From the NCBI RefSeq assembly GCF_019704555.1, contig NZ_AP024745.1, forward strand, positions 1,980,001-2,044,000: DNA of 64,000 nt, in the 5' to 3' direction. This document shows, one piece after another, positions 35,386 through 43,534 of this stretch (its first letter is position 1; every line of letters begins with the position of its first letter). Origin of the DNA: Actinoplanes sp. L3-i22. Lineage in GTDB: Bacteria > Actinomycetota > Actinomycetes > Mycobacteriales > Micromonosporaceae. The notes under the pieces were generated by a model. It saw nothing but the letters and a program-made list of their open reading frames with translations. It ran no database searches and had not been told where the DNA came from. Both the position numbers and the translations under genes were made by a program.

Positions 35386-37269
35386 ATGAGCATGACGAGC
35401 TGGAACATGCTGCGCTCGATCCAGAGTGCCGACCGGGTCGCGAAGCACCAGGTCACACCGGGCATCACACGACGGATCGCGCGTTTCGCCCAGCCCTACC
35501 GCCGGGACATCGCGGTGTTCCTGCTCGCCGTGGTGTTCGACGCCGGCATCGGCGTGGCCACCCCGCTGCTCGCCGGTGACGTGATCAACACGATCACCAA
35601 GGGCGGGTCGGAGGCGGCCGCCACGGTGATCCGGATCGCGCTGTTCATCGCCGGGCTCGCGGTCGCCGACGCGCTGCTCTCGCTCGCCCAGCGGTGGTAC
35701 TCGGCGCGCATCGGCGAGGGGATCATCCTCAGCCTGCGCACCCGGGTCTACGACCACGTCCAGCGGATGCCGCTGCAGTTCTTCACCCGCACCCAGACCG
35801 GTGCACTGGTCAGCCGGCTCAACAACGACGTGGTCGGCGCGCAGCGCGCGTTCACGTCGACGCTCTCCGGGGTGCTCAGCAACGCCATCCAGCTGATCCT
35901 CACCGCGGTGGTGATGTTCAGCCTGTCCTGGCCGATCACCGTGCTGTCGCTGGTGCTGCTGCCGCTCTTCATCATCCCGGCCCGGCGGGTCGGCAAGCGG
36001 CTCGCCGAGATCACCCGGGAGTCCTACGACCTCGACGCGAAGATGAACGCGACGATGACCGAGCGGTTCAACGTGTCCGGGGCGCTGCTGGTCAAGCTGT
36101 TCGGCCGCCCGGAGGCCGAGGCCGCTAAGTTCGGCGAGCGGGCCGAGCGGGTGCGCGACATCGGCGTACAGCAGGCGATGTTCTCCCGGACCTTCTTCGT
36201 CGCGATGTTGCTGGTCGCGTCGCTGGCGCAGGCGCTGACCTACGGCGTCGGCGGCTGGCTCGCGGTGCACGGCGAGGTCTCGGCCGGCACCGTGGTGACG
36301 CTCGCGCTGCTGCTCACCCGGCTCTACGGCCCGCTCACCGCGCTGAGCAACGTCCGGGTCGACGTGATGAGCGCGCTGGTCTCGTTCGACCGGGTCTTCG
36401 AGGTGCTCGACCTGGAGCCGGGGATCGCCGAGAAGCCGGACGCGACGCCGATCCCGGCGGGCTCCGGGCGGATCGAGTTCCGGGACGTGCGGTTCCGCTA
36501 CCCGAGCGCGGCCGAGGTGTCCCTGGCGACGCTGGAGGACGTGACCGCCCTGGACCGGACGGAGAACGCGCCGGTCCTGCACGGCGTCGACTTCACCGTC
36601 GAGCCGGGGCAGCTGGTCGCGCTGGTCGGCCCGTCCGGCGCCGGCAAGTCGACCACGTCGATGCTGGTCTCCCGGGTCTACGACGTCTCCGGCGGCGCGG
36701 TGCTGGTCGGCGGCGTCGACGTGCGCGACGCGACCCTGGACTCGCTGCGGGACACCGTCGGCGTGGTCACCCAGGACTCCCATCTGTTCCACGAGACGAT
36801 CAAAGAGAATTTGGCGTACGCCCGTCCCGGCGCCACCGAGGACGAGATGTGGGCCGCCCTGGACGGCGCGCAGGTCGGTGACCTGGTCCGGGACCTGCCG
36901 GAGGGGCTGGACACCGTGGTGGGGGAGCGCGGCTACCGGTTCTCCGGCGGCGAGAAGCAGCGGATCGCGATCGCCCGGCTCCTGCTCAAGCAGCCGTCGA
37001 TCGTGATCCTCGACGAGGCCACCGCCCACCTGGACAGCGAGTCCGAGGCGGCCGTGCAGCGGGCCCTGTCCGCGGCGCTGAAGGGCCGGACCGCGCTGGT
37101 CATCGCGCACCGGCTCTCCACGATCCGGGAGGCCGACCTGATCGTCGTGCTCGAGCACGGCCGGGTCGTCGAGCGGGGCACGCACGAGGAACTGGTCGAG
37201 GCCGGCGGGCTGTACTCGGATCTGTACCGTACCCAGTTCGCCACCCCGGCGCTTACCGTGGAGCCGTGA
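35386..37269 (+). CDS. ABC exporter, fused membrane and ATPase domains
   Basis: The 627-residue half-transporter has six transmembrane helices at about residues 35-335 and an ATPase domain with Walker A GPSGAGKST near 415, signature FSGGEKQRIAIARLL near 520 and Walker B IVILDEATAHLD near 542. It resembles lipid/multidrug exporters that work as homodimers. Substrate is unknown. The start ATG has an exceptionally strong ribosome-binding site buried in the upstream hairpin. The following small membrane protein gene overlaps it by four bases. Confidence 0.95.
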   Translation: MSMTSWNMLRSIQSADRVAKHQVTPGITRRIARFAQPYRRDIAVFLLAVVFDAGIGVATPLLAGDVINTITKGGSEAAATVIRIALFIAGLAVADALLSLAQRWYSARIGEGIILSLRTRVYDHVQRMPLQFFTRTQTGALVSRLNNDVVGAQRAFTSTLSGVLSNAIQLILTAVVMFSLSWPITVLSLVLLPLFIIPARRVGKRLAEITRESYDLDAKMNATMTERFNVSGALLVKLFGRPEAEAAKFGERAERVRDIGVQQAMFSRTFFVAMLLVASLAQALTYGVGGWLAVHGEVSAGTVVTLALLLTRLYGPLTALSNVRVDVMSALVSFDRVFEVLDLEPGIAEKPDATPIPAGSGRIEFRDVRFRYPSAAEVSLATLEDVTALDRTENAPVLHGVDFTVEPGQLVALVGPSGAGKSTTSMLVSRVYDVSGGAVLVGGVDVRDATLDSLRDTVGVVTQDSHLFHETIKENLAYARPGATEDEMWAALDGAQVGDLVRDLPEGLDTVVGERGYRFSGGEKQRIAIARLLLKQPSIVILDEATAHLDSESEAAVQRALSAALKGRTALVIAHRLSTIREADLIVVLEHGRVVERGTHEELVEAGGLYSDLYRTQFATPALTVEP

Positions 37270-37481
37270 CGGGTCTCCTGGTCTTCGCGGTGGTGCTGGC
37301 GGTCCTGCTGTGGGCGTTCGCCCGCTTCGGGAGCTGGGTGAAACGCAAGGGCATCGGCGGCGGCATCATGGGGCCGATCGACGAGGTGTGGCGCCCCAGC
37401 GCGGACCGGTCGCGCCGGGAGACCGCCATCCACGAGCAGCGGGTGCTGCCGCCGCGGCCGGGCGACGACAGTCCTCAGTAG
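37266..37481 (+). CDS. Small single-helix membrane protein
   Basis: The 71-residue protein has one N-terminal transmembrane helix (TGLLVFAVVLAVLLWAFARF), then a basic segment and a hydrophilic tail. No family is recognised. The GTG start overlaps the exporter stop (GTGA), so it is co-translated and may be an accessory subunit. Its 3' end overlaps the opposite-strand glycosylase gene by seven bases. Confidence 0.75.
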   Translation: MTGLLVFAVVLAVLLWAFARFGSWVKRKGIGGGIMGPIDEVWRPSADRSRRETAIHEQRVLPPRPGDDSPQ

Positions 37482-38029
37482 AACGCTGCTTCCCGCAGGG
37501 CGCCGAACTCGCGGATCAGGTCCGGGAGCTGGAAGTGCGCGTTCAGGCCGCTCGGGTTCGGCAGCACCCAGACCGGGACGCCGCCGACCGGGTCCGGCTG
37601 GCGGCCGATCTTCGCCTTGGGGCGCGCGAACGCGGTCCGATAGGCGGTGACGCCGAGCACGGCCAGGAACCGGGGCTGCTCACGGCGTACCAAATCGGCA
37701 AGAAGGTCTCCACCAGCGACCAGTTCCCGCGGGGCGAGCTCGTCGGCGCGGGCGGTAGCCCGCGCCACGACGTTGGTGATGCCGAGACCCAGCGCGGGCA
37801 GCAGATGCTGCTCCGAAGGATGCAGCAGGCGATCGGTGAAACCGGCGCCGTGCAGCGTCGGCCAGAACCGGTTGCCCGGGCGCGCGAAGTGATGACCGGT
37901 CGCCGCCGAGTAGAGGCTCGGGTTGATCCCGGAGAACAGCACCCGCAGGTCCGGCCCGACGAGATCCGGAATGGTCCGCCCACCGGCGGCCGCGACCTCG
38001 GCCGCCGAAGGCTTGACGAAATCGGTCAC
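37475..38029 (-). CDS. mug: G/U mismatch-specific uracil-DNA glycosylase
   Basis: The 184-residue protein matches the Mug/TDG family: the active-site motif LFSGINPSLYSAATGHHFA lies near residues 31-49, and the second motif VLPNPSGLNAHF near 157-168 contains the DNA-intercalation loop. The conserved asparagine in GINPS is present. It removes uracil or ethenocytosine opposite guanine. The GTG start overlaps the upstream SDR stop by four bases. Confidence 0.93.
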   Translation of the reverse strand: MTDFVKPSAAEVAAAGGRTIPDLVGPDLRVLFSGINPSLYSAATGHHFARPGNRFWPTLHGAGFTDRLLHPSEQHLLPALGLGITNVVARATARADELAPRELVAGGDLLADLVRREQPRFLAVLGVTAYRTAFARPKAKIGRQPDPVGGVPVWVLPNPSGLNAHFQLPDLIREFGALREAAFY

Positions 38030-38784
38030 AGGGCGCGCAGGGAGCCGCCGTCGACCGGCACCACGCAGCCGGTGATGTAGCTCGCGGCCGGCGACAGCAG
38101 GAACGCCGCGACCCGGCCGAACTCGGACGGCTCGCCGATCCGCCGGACCGGGATCTTCTCCGACACCTCCGCCGCGGCGGTCGCCGGATCGCCGGTGAGC
38201 TGGAACAACTCCCGGTTCCGGTCGGTCATGAACCGGCCCGGCATGATCCCGAGCACCCGGATGCCGCGCGGACCGTACTCGTCGGCCATGTCCTTCGCGG
38301 CCATCGCCAGCCCCGGGCGCAACCCGTTGGACAGGCCCAGCCCGGTCAGCGGCGCCTTGACGGAAGTGGACAGCACCAGGCCGATCGCACCGCCCTCGGG
38401 CAGCGCCGACGCGAACGTCCGCACCGCGCGCACCGAGCCCAGGAACACCGTCTCGAACGCGGCCCGCCACTGGTCGTCGCTCATGCTCGCGGCCGTGCCC
38501 GGGGCCGGCCCGCCGACCGAGATCAGCGCCCCGTCCAGCCGCCCGAACCGCTCGGTCGCGGTGTCCACCAGCTCGCGCGGCGCGTCCGGATCGGTCAGGT
38601 CGGCGGTGACCCCGACGGCGTTCTCCGCACCGAGCTGGTCGATCGCGTCGGCGATCTTGTCCGCGTCGCGGGAGGAGATCACCACCCGGGCACCGTCGTC
38701 GATCAGCGCCTGCGCGGTGGCGAGACCCAGCCCCCGCGAGGCGCCGGTGAGGATGAAGACACGATCGGCCAGCCCGAGATCCAT
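38026..38784 (-). CDS. SDR-family protein with non-canonical active site
   Basis: The 252-residue protein has the Rossmann motif LTGASRGLGLATAQAL near residues 12-27 and ends in a normal VVPVDGGSL. The usual catalytic Tyr-x3-Lys is missing: the matching stretch reads LGLSNGLRPGLAMAAKDMA, giving Ser and Arg at those positions. A subgroup of SDRs with such an SN-x2-R motif exists, so this may be an ancestral variation. Reaction unknown. It is coupled to the glycosylase gene. Confidence 0.86.
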   Translation of the reverse strand: MDLGLADRVFILTGASRGLGLATAQALIDDGARVVISSRDADKIADAIDQLGAENAVGVTADLTDPDAPRELVDTATERFGRLDGALISVGGPAPGTAASMSDDQWRAAFETVFLGSVRAVRTFASALPEGGAIGLVLSTSVKAPLTGLGLSNGLRPGLAMAAKDMADEYGPRGIRVLGIMPGRFMTDRNRELFQLTGDPATAAAEVSEKIPVRRIGEPSEFGRVAAFLLSPAASYITGCVVPVDGGSLRAL

Positions 38785-38789
38785 GCCGC

Positions 38790-39533
38790 CTATCCTCCCA
38801 GAGCGGCGGCGGTGGCCGCGTCGGCCGGGAGGAACGCCTCGATCGCCAGCTCGGCGAGGGTCACGTCGCGGGGCGTGCCGAGCACCGAGGTCATGGTGAA
38901 GAAGCTGAGACCGGCGTACCGGAACGGGATGACGACCCCGAGCGGCCCGCCGGCGATCTCGCCGCCCGGATATCCGCCCAGCTCGGCGCGGAGATCGCGG
39001 AGCACCGGATCGGCGGTCGCGGCGATCTGCCGGTCCAGCCGGTGCAGCAGGTGCGTGCGCCACTCGGCCAGGTTCCCGGTCCGCGGCGCCAGGCCGTCCG
39101 GGTGCAGGGCCAGCCGCAGCACGTTCACCGGCGGCTCCAGCAGCTCCGGCGCGCAGTCCTCGGTGAAACGCGTCACCGCCGGGTTCGCGTCGATCATCGT
39201 CCAATGCCGATCGACCAGGACCGCCGGATTCGGCCCGTGCCCGGCCAGCACCTGCCGCAGCCCGGTCAGGATCTCCGCCAGCGGCGGACCACCCAGGTCC
39301 GATTCGGAATAGGCCGGCGCGAAACCGCCGGCCAGCAGCAACTCGTTGCGACTGCGCAGGGGTACGTCCAGCTGCTCCGCCAACCGCAGGATCATCTCCC
39401 GGGTCGGCCGGGACCGGCCGGTCTCCACGAAGGACAGATGCCGCGCCGAGACACCGGCCCGGCCGGAGAGGTCGAGCTGGCTCAGTCGCCGTTCGTCCCG
39501 CCAGGTCCGCAACAACTGCCCCACGTCGCTCAT
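38790..39533 (-). CDS. XRE-type regulator with MmyB-like ligand domain
   Basis: The 247-residue protein has an N-terminal helix-turn-helix (LLRTWRDERRLSQLDLSGRAGVSARHLSFVETG, residues about 7-39) and the MmyB-like C-terminal domain, with WTMIDANPAVTRF near residue 110 and the PFRYAGLSFFTMTSVLGTPRDVTL block near 200. Relatives repress an adjacent oxidoreductase gene and bind a small, possibly fatty-acid-like ligand. The promoter region shared with the SnoaL-like gene carries a strong dyad. It lies five bases upstream of the SDR and is probably co-transcribed with it. Confidence 0.9.
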   Translation of the reverse strand: MSDVGQLLRTWRDERRLSQLDLSGRAGVSARHLSFVETGRSRPTREMILRLAEQLDVPLRSRNELLLAGGFAPAYSESDLGGPPLAEILTGLRQVLAGHGPNPAVLVDRHWTMIDANPAVTRFTEDCAPELLEPPVNVLRLALHPDGLAPRTGNLAEWRTHLLHRLDRQIAATADPVLRDLRAELGGYPGGEIAGGPLGVVIPFRYAGLSFFTMTSVLGTPRDVTLAELAIEAFLPADAATAAALGG

Positions 39534-39544
39534 GCCGTGAGCCT

Positions 39545-39580
39545 ATTACCTCTCGGGTAATCGCCAGCATTACCTGGTAG
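39545..39580. promoter_or_regulatory. Probable operator of the XRE regulator
   Basis: A perfect dyad ATTACC-5-GGTAAT (39545-39561) is followed by a second ATTACC with an adjacent GGTA (39569-39578). The sites lie 12 bases upstream of the regulator start and 39 bases before the SnoaL-like gene, a position suited to control of both. Confidence 0.65.
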
Positions 39581-39618
39581 CGGCAGGCTGAGGTCAGTTC
39601 CCATCGTGAGAGGACGAG

Positions 39619-39990
39619 ATGATGAGTGACTTCGACGCCGTGATCGAGCGGTACCTGGCCGTCTGGAACGAGACCGATCCGGCCGCCCGCCGCGCCGCGA
39701 TCGCCGGCCTGTTCGCCGACGACGTCCACTACGTCGACCCGGTCGCGGCGGTGCACGGGCACGCCGGGCTGGACGGGCTGATCGGGGCGGTCCACCAGCA
39801 GTTCCCCGGCCTGGTGTTCAGCGCCGGCGGGCCGGTGGACGCGCACCACGACCAGGCCCGGTTCACCTGGCACCTGGGCCGGCCGGGCGAGGAGCCGCTG
39901 GTGATCGGATTCGACGTGGCCGAGCGGGACACGTCCGGACGGATCGCCCGGGTGTACGGCTTCATCGACAAGGCCCCGTCGGGTATGTAG
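39619..39990 (+). CDS. SnoaL-like (NTF2-fold) protein
   Basis: The 123-residue protein has the cone-shaped NTF2 fold pattern: an opening helix VIERYLAVWNETDPAARRAAI, then LFADDVHYVDPVAAVHGHAGLDGLI, and three or four closing strands. Members are isomerases, cyclases or binding proteins. Function unknown. It is divergent from the XRE regulator and lies five bases before the SDR gene at 39996, so it probably forms an operon with it under that regulator. Confidence 0.87.
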   Translation: MMSDFDAVIERYLAVWNETDPAARRAAIAGLFADDVHYVDPVAAVHGHAGLDGLIGAVHQQFPGLVFSAGGPVDAHHDQARFTWHLGRPGEEPLVIGFDVAERDTSGRIARVYGFIDKAPSGM

Positions 39991-39995
39991 AGAGC

Positions 39996-40730
39996 ATGAC
40001 GGCTTTGGTGACCGGCGCGTCCCGGGGACTCGGCGCGGAGATCGCGCGACGGCTCGCCCGGGACGGCCACCCGGTCGCGGTGAACTACCTGCCCGACCGG
40101 GCGGACGCCGAGCGGGTCGCCGCCGGGATCGTCGCGGCCGGCGGCGTCGCGGCCGCCTTCCGGGCCGACGTGACCGATCCCGCGGCGGTGACCTCGCTGG
40201 TCGCGGCGGTCCAGCAGCGGTTCGGGCCGGTCGCGGTGCTGGTCGCCAACGCGACCGGGCCGCAGCCGGCGGTCCCCGCGCTGGAGCTGACCTGGCAGGA
40301 CCATCTGAACCAGCTGGAGTTCTTCGTCAAGTCGCCGACCCTGCTGATGCGGGCCGTCGCGCCGGGGATGCGGGCGCTCGGCGGCGGGCGGATCATCCAC
40401 ATCGGCTCGGACCTGCCGGAACGCGCCGAGCCCGGGATGTCCGCCTACAGCGCGGCGAAAGCGGCCCAGGCCTCGCTGACCCGGACGCGGGCGCGGGAAC
40501 TGGGGCCGGACGGCATCACGGTGAACATCGTGGCGCCCGGCTGGATCCCGGTGGAACGGCACGCCGCGGTGGACGTCGCGCACGTGGAGGCGTACCGGCG
40601 GGACGTTCCGCTGGGCCGGATGGGCACGCCGGCCGAGGTGGCGGACGTGGTCGCGTTCCTGGCCTCGGACCAGTCCCGCTTCGTCACCGGCGAGCGGATC
40701 ACCGTCAACGGCGGCCACACCATCGGTTGA
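39996..40730 (+). CDS. SDR-family oxidoreductase (FabG-like)
   Basis: The 244-residue protein has the TGASRGLGAEIAR nucleotide motif near residue 6, an intact active site (HIGSDL then YSAAKAAQ near residue 150) and a C-terminal RITVNGGHTIG. It probably uses NADP(H); the substrate is unknown. It lies five bases after the SnoaL-like gene. The two SDRs at this locus differ: this one has the normal Tyr-x3-Lys and the other does not. Confidence 0.92.
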   Translation: MTALVTGASRGLGAEIARRLARDGHPVAVNYLPDRADAERVAAGIVAAGGVAAAFRADVTDPAAVTSLVAAVQQRFGPVAVLVANATGPQPAVPALELTWQDHLNQLEFFVKSPTLLMRAVAPGMRALGGGRIIHIGSDLPERAEPGMSAYSAAKAAQASLTRTRARELGPDGITVNIVAPGWIPVERHAAVDVAHVEAYRRDVPLGRMGTPAEVADVVAFLASDQSRFVTGERITVNGGHTIG

Positions 40731-40733
40731 ACG

Positions 40734-41384
40734 TCAGGCGCGGGTCGACATGATCGCGGACAGGCCCTGGATCACGTTGCCGACCACGTGGGTCGGGGCG
40801 AAGCGGTTGTCCATCCACTCGCGGCCGCGGTGCAGCCAGACGCTGGGCAGGCCGAGCGCCGCCGCGCCGCCGATGTCGGACTCGGGGCTGTCGCCGACGA
40901 CCCAGGCGCCGGCCAGCCGCATCCGGACGCGCTGGGCGGCGAGGGCGAAGATCCGCGGGTTCGGCTTGCTCACCCCGGCCTGCTCCGAAATCACCCAGTC
41001 GGCGACATAGCGGTCCAGGCCGGTGCGCCGGATGCGGCCCTCGGACTGCTCGGCCGCGCCGTTGGTGACGACGACCGGGATCAGGCCCGCGTCGGCGGCG
41101 ATCTCCAAGGCGCAGCCGACCATCGGATCGAGGCGCTCGAACGCGAGCGGTCCCTCGTGGAGCTCGTCGACGAGGTCGATCGCCGGCACTCGTAGCTGGT
41201 AGCGGTCCCGCAGCTGGTCGGCGAGGTCCCACCGGGAGGTCAGGCCGTCGGCGTCCACGGCGACCAGCCAGTCAAGATCATCTTGCGAGGCGCCGATCTC
41301 GTCGAGGAAGCCTTTCGCCCACAGCCGGAACGCACCGCTGCGGTCGAGCAGGGTGTCGTCCAGGGCGAGGAAGACTAGAGGCAC
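40734..41384 (-). CDS. HAD-superfamily protein lacking the nucleophilic aspartate
   Basis: The 216-residue protein is a HAD hydrolase by fold: motif II VVTNGAAEQ near residue 105, the lysine in GVSKPNPRIF near 136 and motif IV VVGDSPESDIGGA near 167 are intact. Motif I reads FLALDDTLLD instead of FLDLDDTLLD, so the aspartate that forms the phospho-enzyme is alanine. The codon is GCC, one base from GAC. It is therefore probably not a normal phosphatase. It starts at a GTG and converges on the SDR gene with three bases between stops. Confidence 0.88.
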   Translation of the reverse strand: MPLVFLALDDTLLDRSGAFRLWAKGFLDEIGASQDDLDWLVAVDADGLTSRWDLADQLRDRYQLRVPAIDLVDELHEGPLAFERLDPMVGCALEIAADAGLIPVVVTNGAAEQSEGRIRRTGLDRYVADWVISEQAGVSKPNPRIFALAAQRVRMRLAGAWVVGDSPESDIGGAAALGLPSVWLHRGREWMDNRFAPTHVVGNVIQGLSAIMSTRA

Positions 41385-41538
41385 TCGCGCACCTTACGTG
41401 AGGTGCGGCGGAAGCGAACAGTCCAGGACTGTAAACAAAGCGCGGAACCCTTGACGTAATTCGCATCATCCGATCGAGGCTTAAAAAGCCGTACGTACGG
41501 ATTGCTAGTCTGCGGGGCCACATGACACGATCAACCGC
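41385..41538. promoter_or_regulatory. Promoter region of the TetR regulator
   Basis: This 154-base region is AT-rich in part (TTGACGTAAT at 41451, TTAAAAA at 41481). It separates the divergent HAD and TetR genes and holds the palindromic operator described next. Confidence 0.5.
41489..41508 (+). promoter_or_regulatory. Candidate AcnR operator in front of the TetR gene
   Basis: CCGTACGTACGG is a perfect 12-bp palindrome followed by ATTGCTAG. A 17-of-20 match recurs in the acnA promoter at 48392-48411. Confidence 0.65.
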
Positions 41539-42117
41539 ATGCCCAGGGTAAGCCAGGACCAGCTCGACGCCCGCCGCCACGAGATTCTCACGGCGGCGCG
41601 GGGCTGTTTCGCGCGGTTCGGCTACGAGGGCGCCACGGTCCGCCTCCTGGAGGAGGCGACGGGCATGTCCCGCGGCGCTATTTTCCACCATTTTCGTGAC
41701 AAGGAGTCGCTGTTCCTGGCGGTCGCCGAGGACGACGCGGTCACCATGGCCGAGACCGTCGCCCGCAACGGCCTGGTCCAGGTGATGCGCGACCTGCTCG
41801 ACCGCGCCGGCACCAGCGACGGCGACACGGCCGGCTGGCTCGGCACCCAGCTCGAGGTGTCCCACCGGCTGCGCACCGACCCGGCCTTCGCGAAGCGGTG
41901 GGCCCAGCGCTCGGCCGCGATCGCCGACGCGACCCGGGAACGCCTCCAGCGCCAGCGCGAGGCCGGGGTGCTGCGCCAGGACGTGCCGGTCGACGTGCTG
42001 ACCCAGTTCCTCGAACTGGCCTACGACGGCCTGGTCCTGCACCTGGCCACCGGCCGTCCGCCCGGCGACCTCGCCCGCGTCCTGGACCTGGTCGAGGACG
42101 CCGTCCGCCACCACTAG
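41539..42117 (+). CDS. acnR: TetR-family regulator, probable aconitase repressor AcnR
   Basis: The 192-residue protein has the TetR head (ARRHEILTAARGCFARFGYEG and the helix-turn-helix TVRLLEEATGMSRGAIFHHFRDKESLF at residues about 12-60) and a helical ligand domain. The opening MPRVSQDQLDARRHEI is very close to that of AcnR proteins of actinobacteria. acnA lies 6 kb away, and both promoters carry the same palindromic motif, which supports the name. AcnR represses acn and itself, with citrate and magnesium as effectors in Corynebacterium. Its last codons and stop are tandemly repeated downstream. Confidence 0.8.
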   Translation: MPRVSQDQLDARRHEILTAARGCFARFGYEGATVRLLEEATGMSRGAIFHHFRDKESLFLAVAEDDAVTMAETVARNGLVQVMRDLLDRAGTSDGDTAGWLGTQLEVSHRLRTDPAFAKRWAQRSAAIADATRERLQRQREAGVLRQDVPVDVLTQFLELAYDGLVLHLATGRPPGDLARVLDLVEDAVRHH

Positions 42118-42175
42118 GCCGCCGCCCGCCTCCACTGGGCCGCCGCCCGCCACCACTAGGTCGCCGCCCGCCGGC
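42098..42175 (+). repeat. 21-bp tandem repeats duplicating the TetR gene's end
   Basis: CCACTAGG-type cores at 42111, 42132 and 42153 lie exactly 21 bp apart, each preceded by CGCC(G)CCCGCC. The gene's TAG is in the first unit; it is changed to TGG in the second and is TAG again in the third. Confidence 0.85.
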
Positions 42176-42240
42176 CATCGGCGCGGGCGGATCACCCTGC
42201 CGCCAGACGGCGATCTCGCTGGTTGGTCGCGCTTCATTAT

Positions 42241-42386
42241 CAAGATCAAATTCTTTATTGCCTCGGCTGCGGCCAATAACTGACCGTCGCTCCCGCGGGG
42301 ACCCTTCCGGGCCTCGCAAGGGCGCGGGGCGCCCAGAACGCGAGGCCCTACAGGGCGATGTCCGCGGGTGGTAGCGGTTTCAAAGG
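42241..42386 (+). repeat. Dispersed structured element, copy C
   Basis: This is a near-consensus copy. The stem 42309-42317 (GGGCCTCGC) pairs perfectly with 42340-42348 (GCGAGGCCC), and the inner GGGCGC-GGG-GCGCCC hairpin is intact. It lies between the TetR gene and the RIO kinase gene. Confidence 0.87.
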
Positions 42387-42616
42387 ACCCACGCGAGGCG
42401 GCGGCCGGGTCGAGGCCCAGCCGCGTGTCGCGGTGTCGGCGATAAATCGGTTGCGGTGGTGCTGCGGGGTGGGCGAGAGTCGGCGGCGCTGGGAACGTGC
42501 TGTTCGGCCGATCTGGGCCGGCGCGAGAGAGAAGGGGGTGGCCACGAGATGGCTGTCTTTGTGATGCCCGCTGTTACGGCTTCCCCGAAAACTTCTTTCT
42601 CCGAGGAGAATCTCCA

Positions 42617-43534
42617 GTGCGTGAGCACGATTCCGACGGGCCGGCGACGATGCGCCGCGGCCGTCGCAAGTTCGACGACGACGAGTCCGATTTCCTGAAG
42701 CGTGGCCGGCTGGAGCCGGCCCTCAAGGAGGACCCCGACCTGCCCGAGGAGGGCGATCGGTGGTCCAGCTGGGACGGTGCGCTGCACGGTCCCGACCCCA
42801 GACCTGACTGGGTCCGCGCCGAGCACGGCGCGGTGGACACCGAGCTCGGGATCCTGAAGACCGGCAAGGAAGCGGACGTCTTCCTGGTCCGGCGCTGGCT
42901 GCCGGCGACCGGGCAGGTCAGCATGATCGCCGCCAAGCGGTACCGGGACGGCGAGCACCGGATGTTCCACCGGGACGCCGGCTATCTCGAGGGCCGCCGG
43001 GTGCGCCGCTCCCGGGAGATGCGGGCGATGACGAACCGCACCTCGTTCGGCAAGGAGCTGATCGCCGGGCAGTGGGCGGCCGCCGAGTTCGACGCGCTCG
43101 GGCGGCTGTGGCAGATCGGCCAGGAGAGTGGGCTGGTCTGTGTGCCGTACCCGGTGCAGCTGATCGGCACCGAGGTGATGCTGGAGTTCATCGGCGACTG
43201 GGAGACCGGGGAGGCCGCGCCGCGGCTCGCCCAGATCCGGTCGGGCGCCGACGAGCTCGAGAGCCTGTGGGGGCAGATGACCGACGCGCTGTCGGTGCTG
43301 GCCCGGGCGCAGGTGGCGCACGGCGACCTGTCGCCCTACAACACGCTGGTGCACCAGGGGCGGCTGGTCCTGATCGACCTGCCGCAGATCGTGGACGTGG
43401 TCGCCAACCCGCGCGGCGCCGAGTTCATCGCCCGGGACGTGACAAACGTGGCGAACTGGTTCCGCGCCCGCGGTCTGCCGGTGGACGCCGAGCGGCTGAT
43501 CGACCGGTTGCTGTTCGAGGCGGGACTGCGGTGA
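42617..43534 (+). CDS. RIO-type serine protein kinase
   Basis: The 305-residue protein has a RIO1-like kinase domain: the ATP loop LKTGKEADVFLV near residue 78, the lysine in IAAKRYRDGEHRMF near 101, the catalytic loop VAHGDLSPYNTLV near 233 and the metal-binding LIDLPQIVD near 250. In archaea and eukaryotes RIO kinases act in ribosome maturation; the bacterial role is not established. The GTG at 42617 has a GAGGAGAA site six bases upstream; an ATG at 42650 is an alternative. Confidence 0.92.
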   Translation: MREHDSDGPATMRRGRRKFDDDESDFLKRGRLEPALKEDPDLPEEGDRWSSWDGALHGPDPRPDWVRAEHGAVDTELGILKTGKEADVFLVRRWLPATGQVSMIAAKRYRDGEHRMFHRDAGYLEGRRVRRSREMRAMTNRTSFGKELIAGQWAAAEFDALGRLWQIGQESGLVCVPYPVQLIGTEVMLEFIGDWETGEAAPRLAQIRSGADELESLWGQMTDALSVLARAQVAHGDLSPYNTLVHQGRLVLIDLPQIVDVVANPRGAEFIARDVTNVANWFRARGLPVDAERLIDRLLFEAGLR

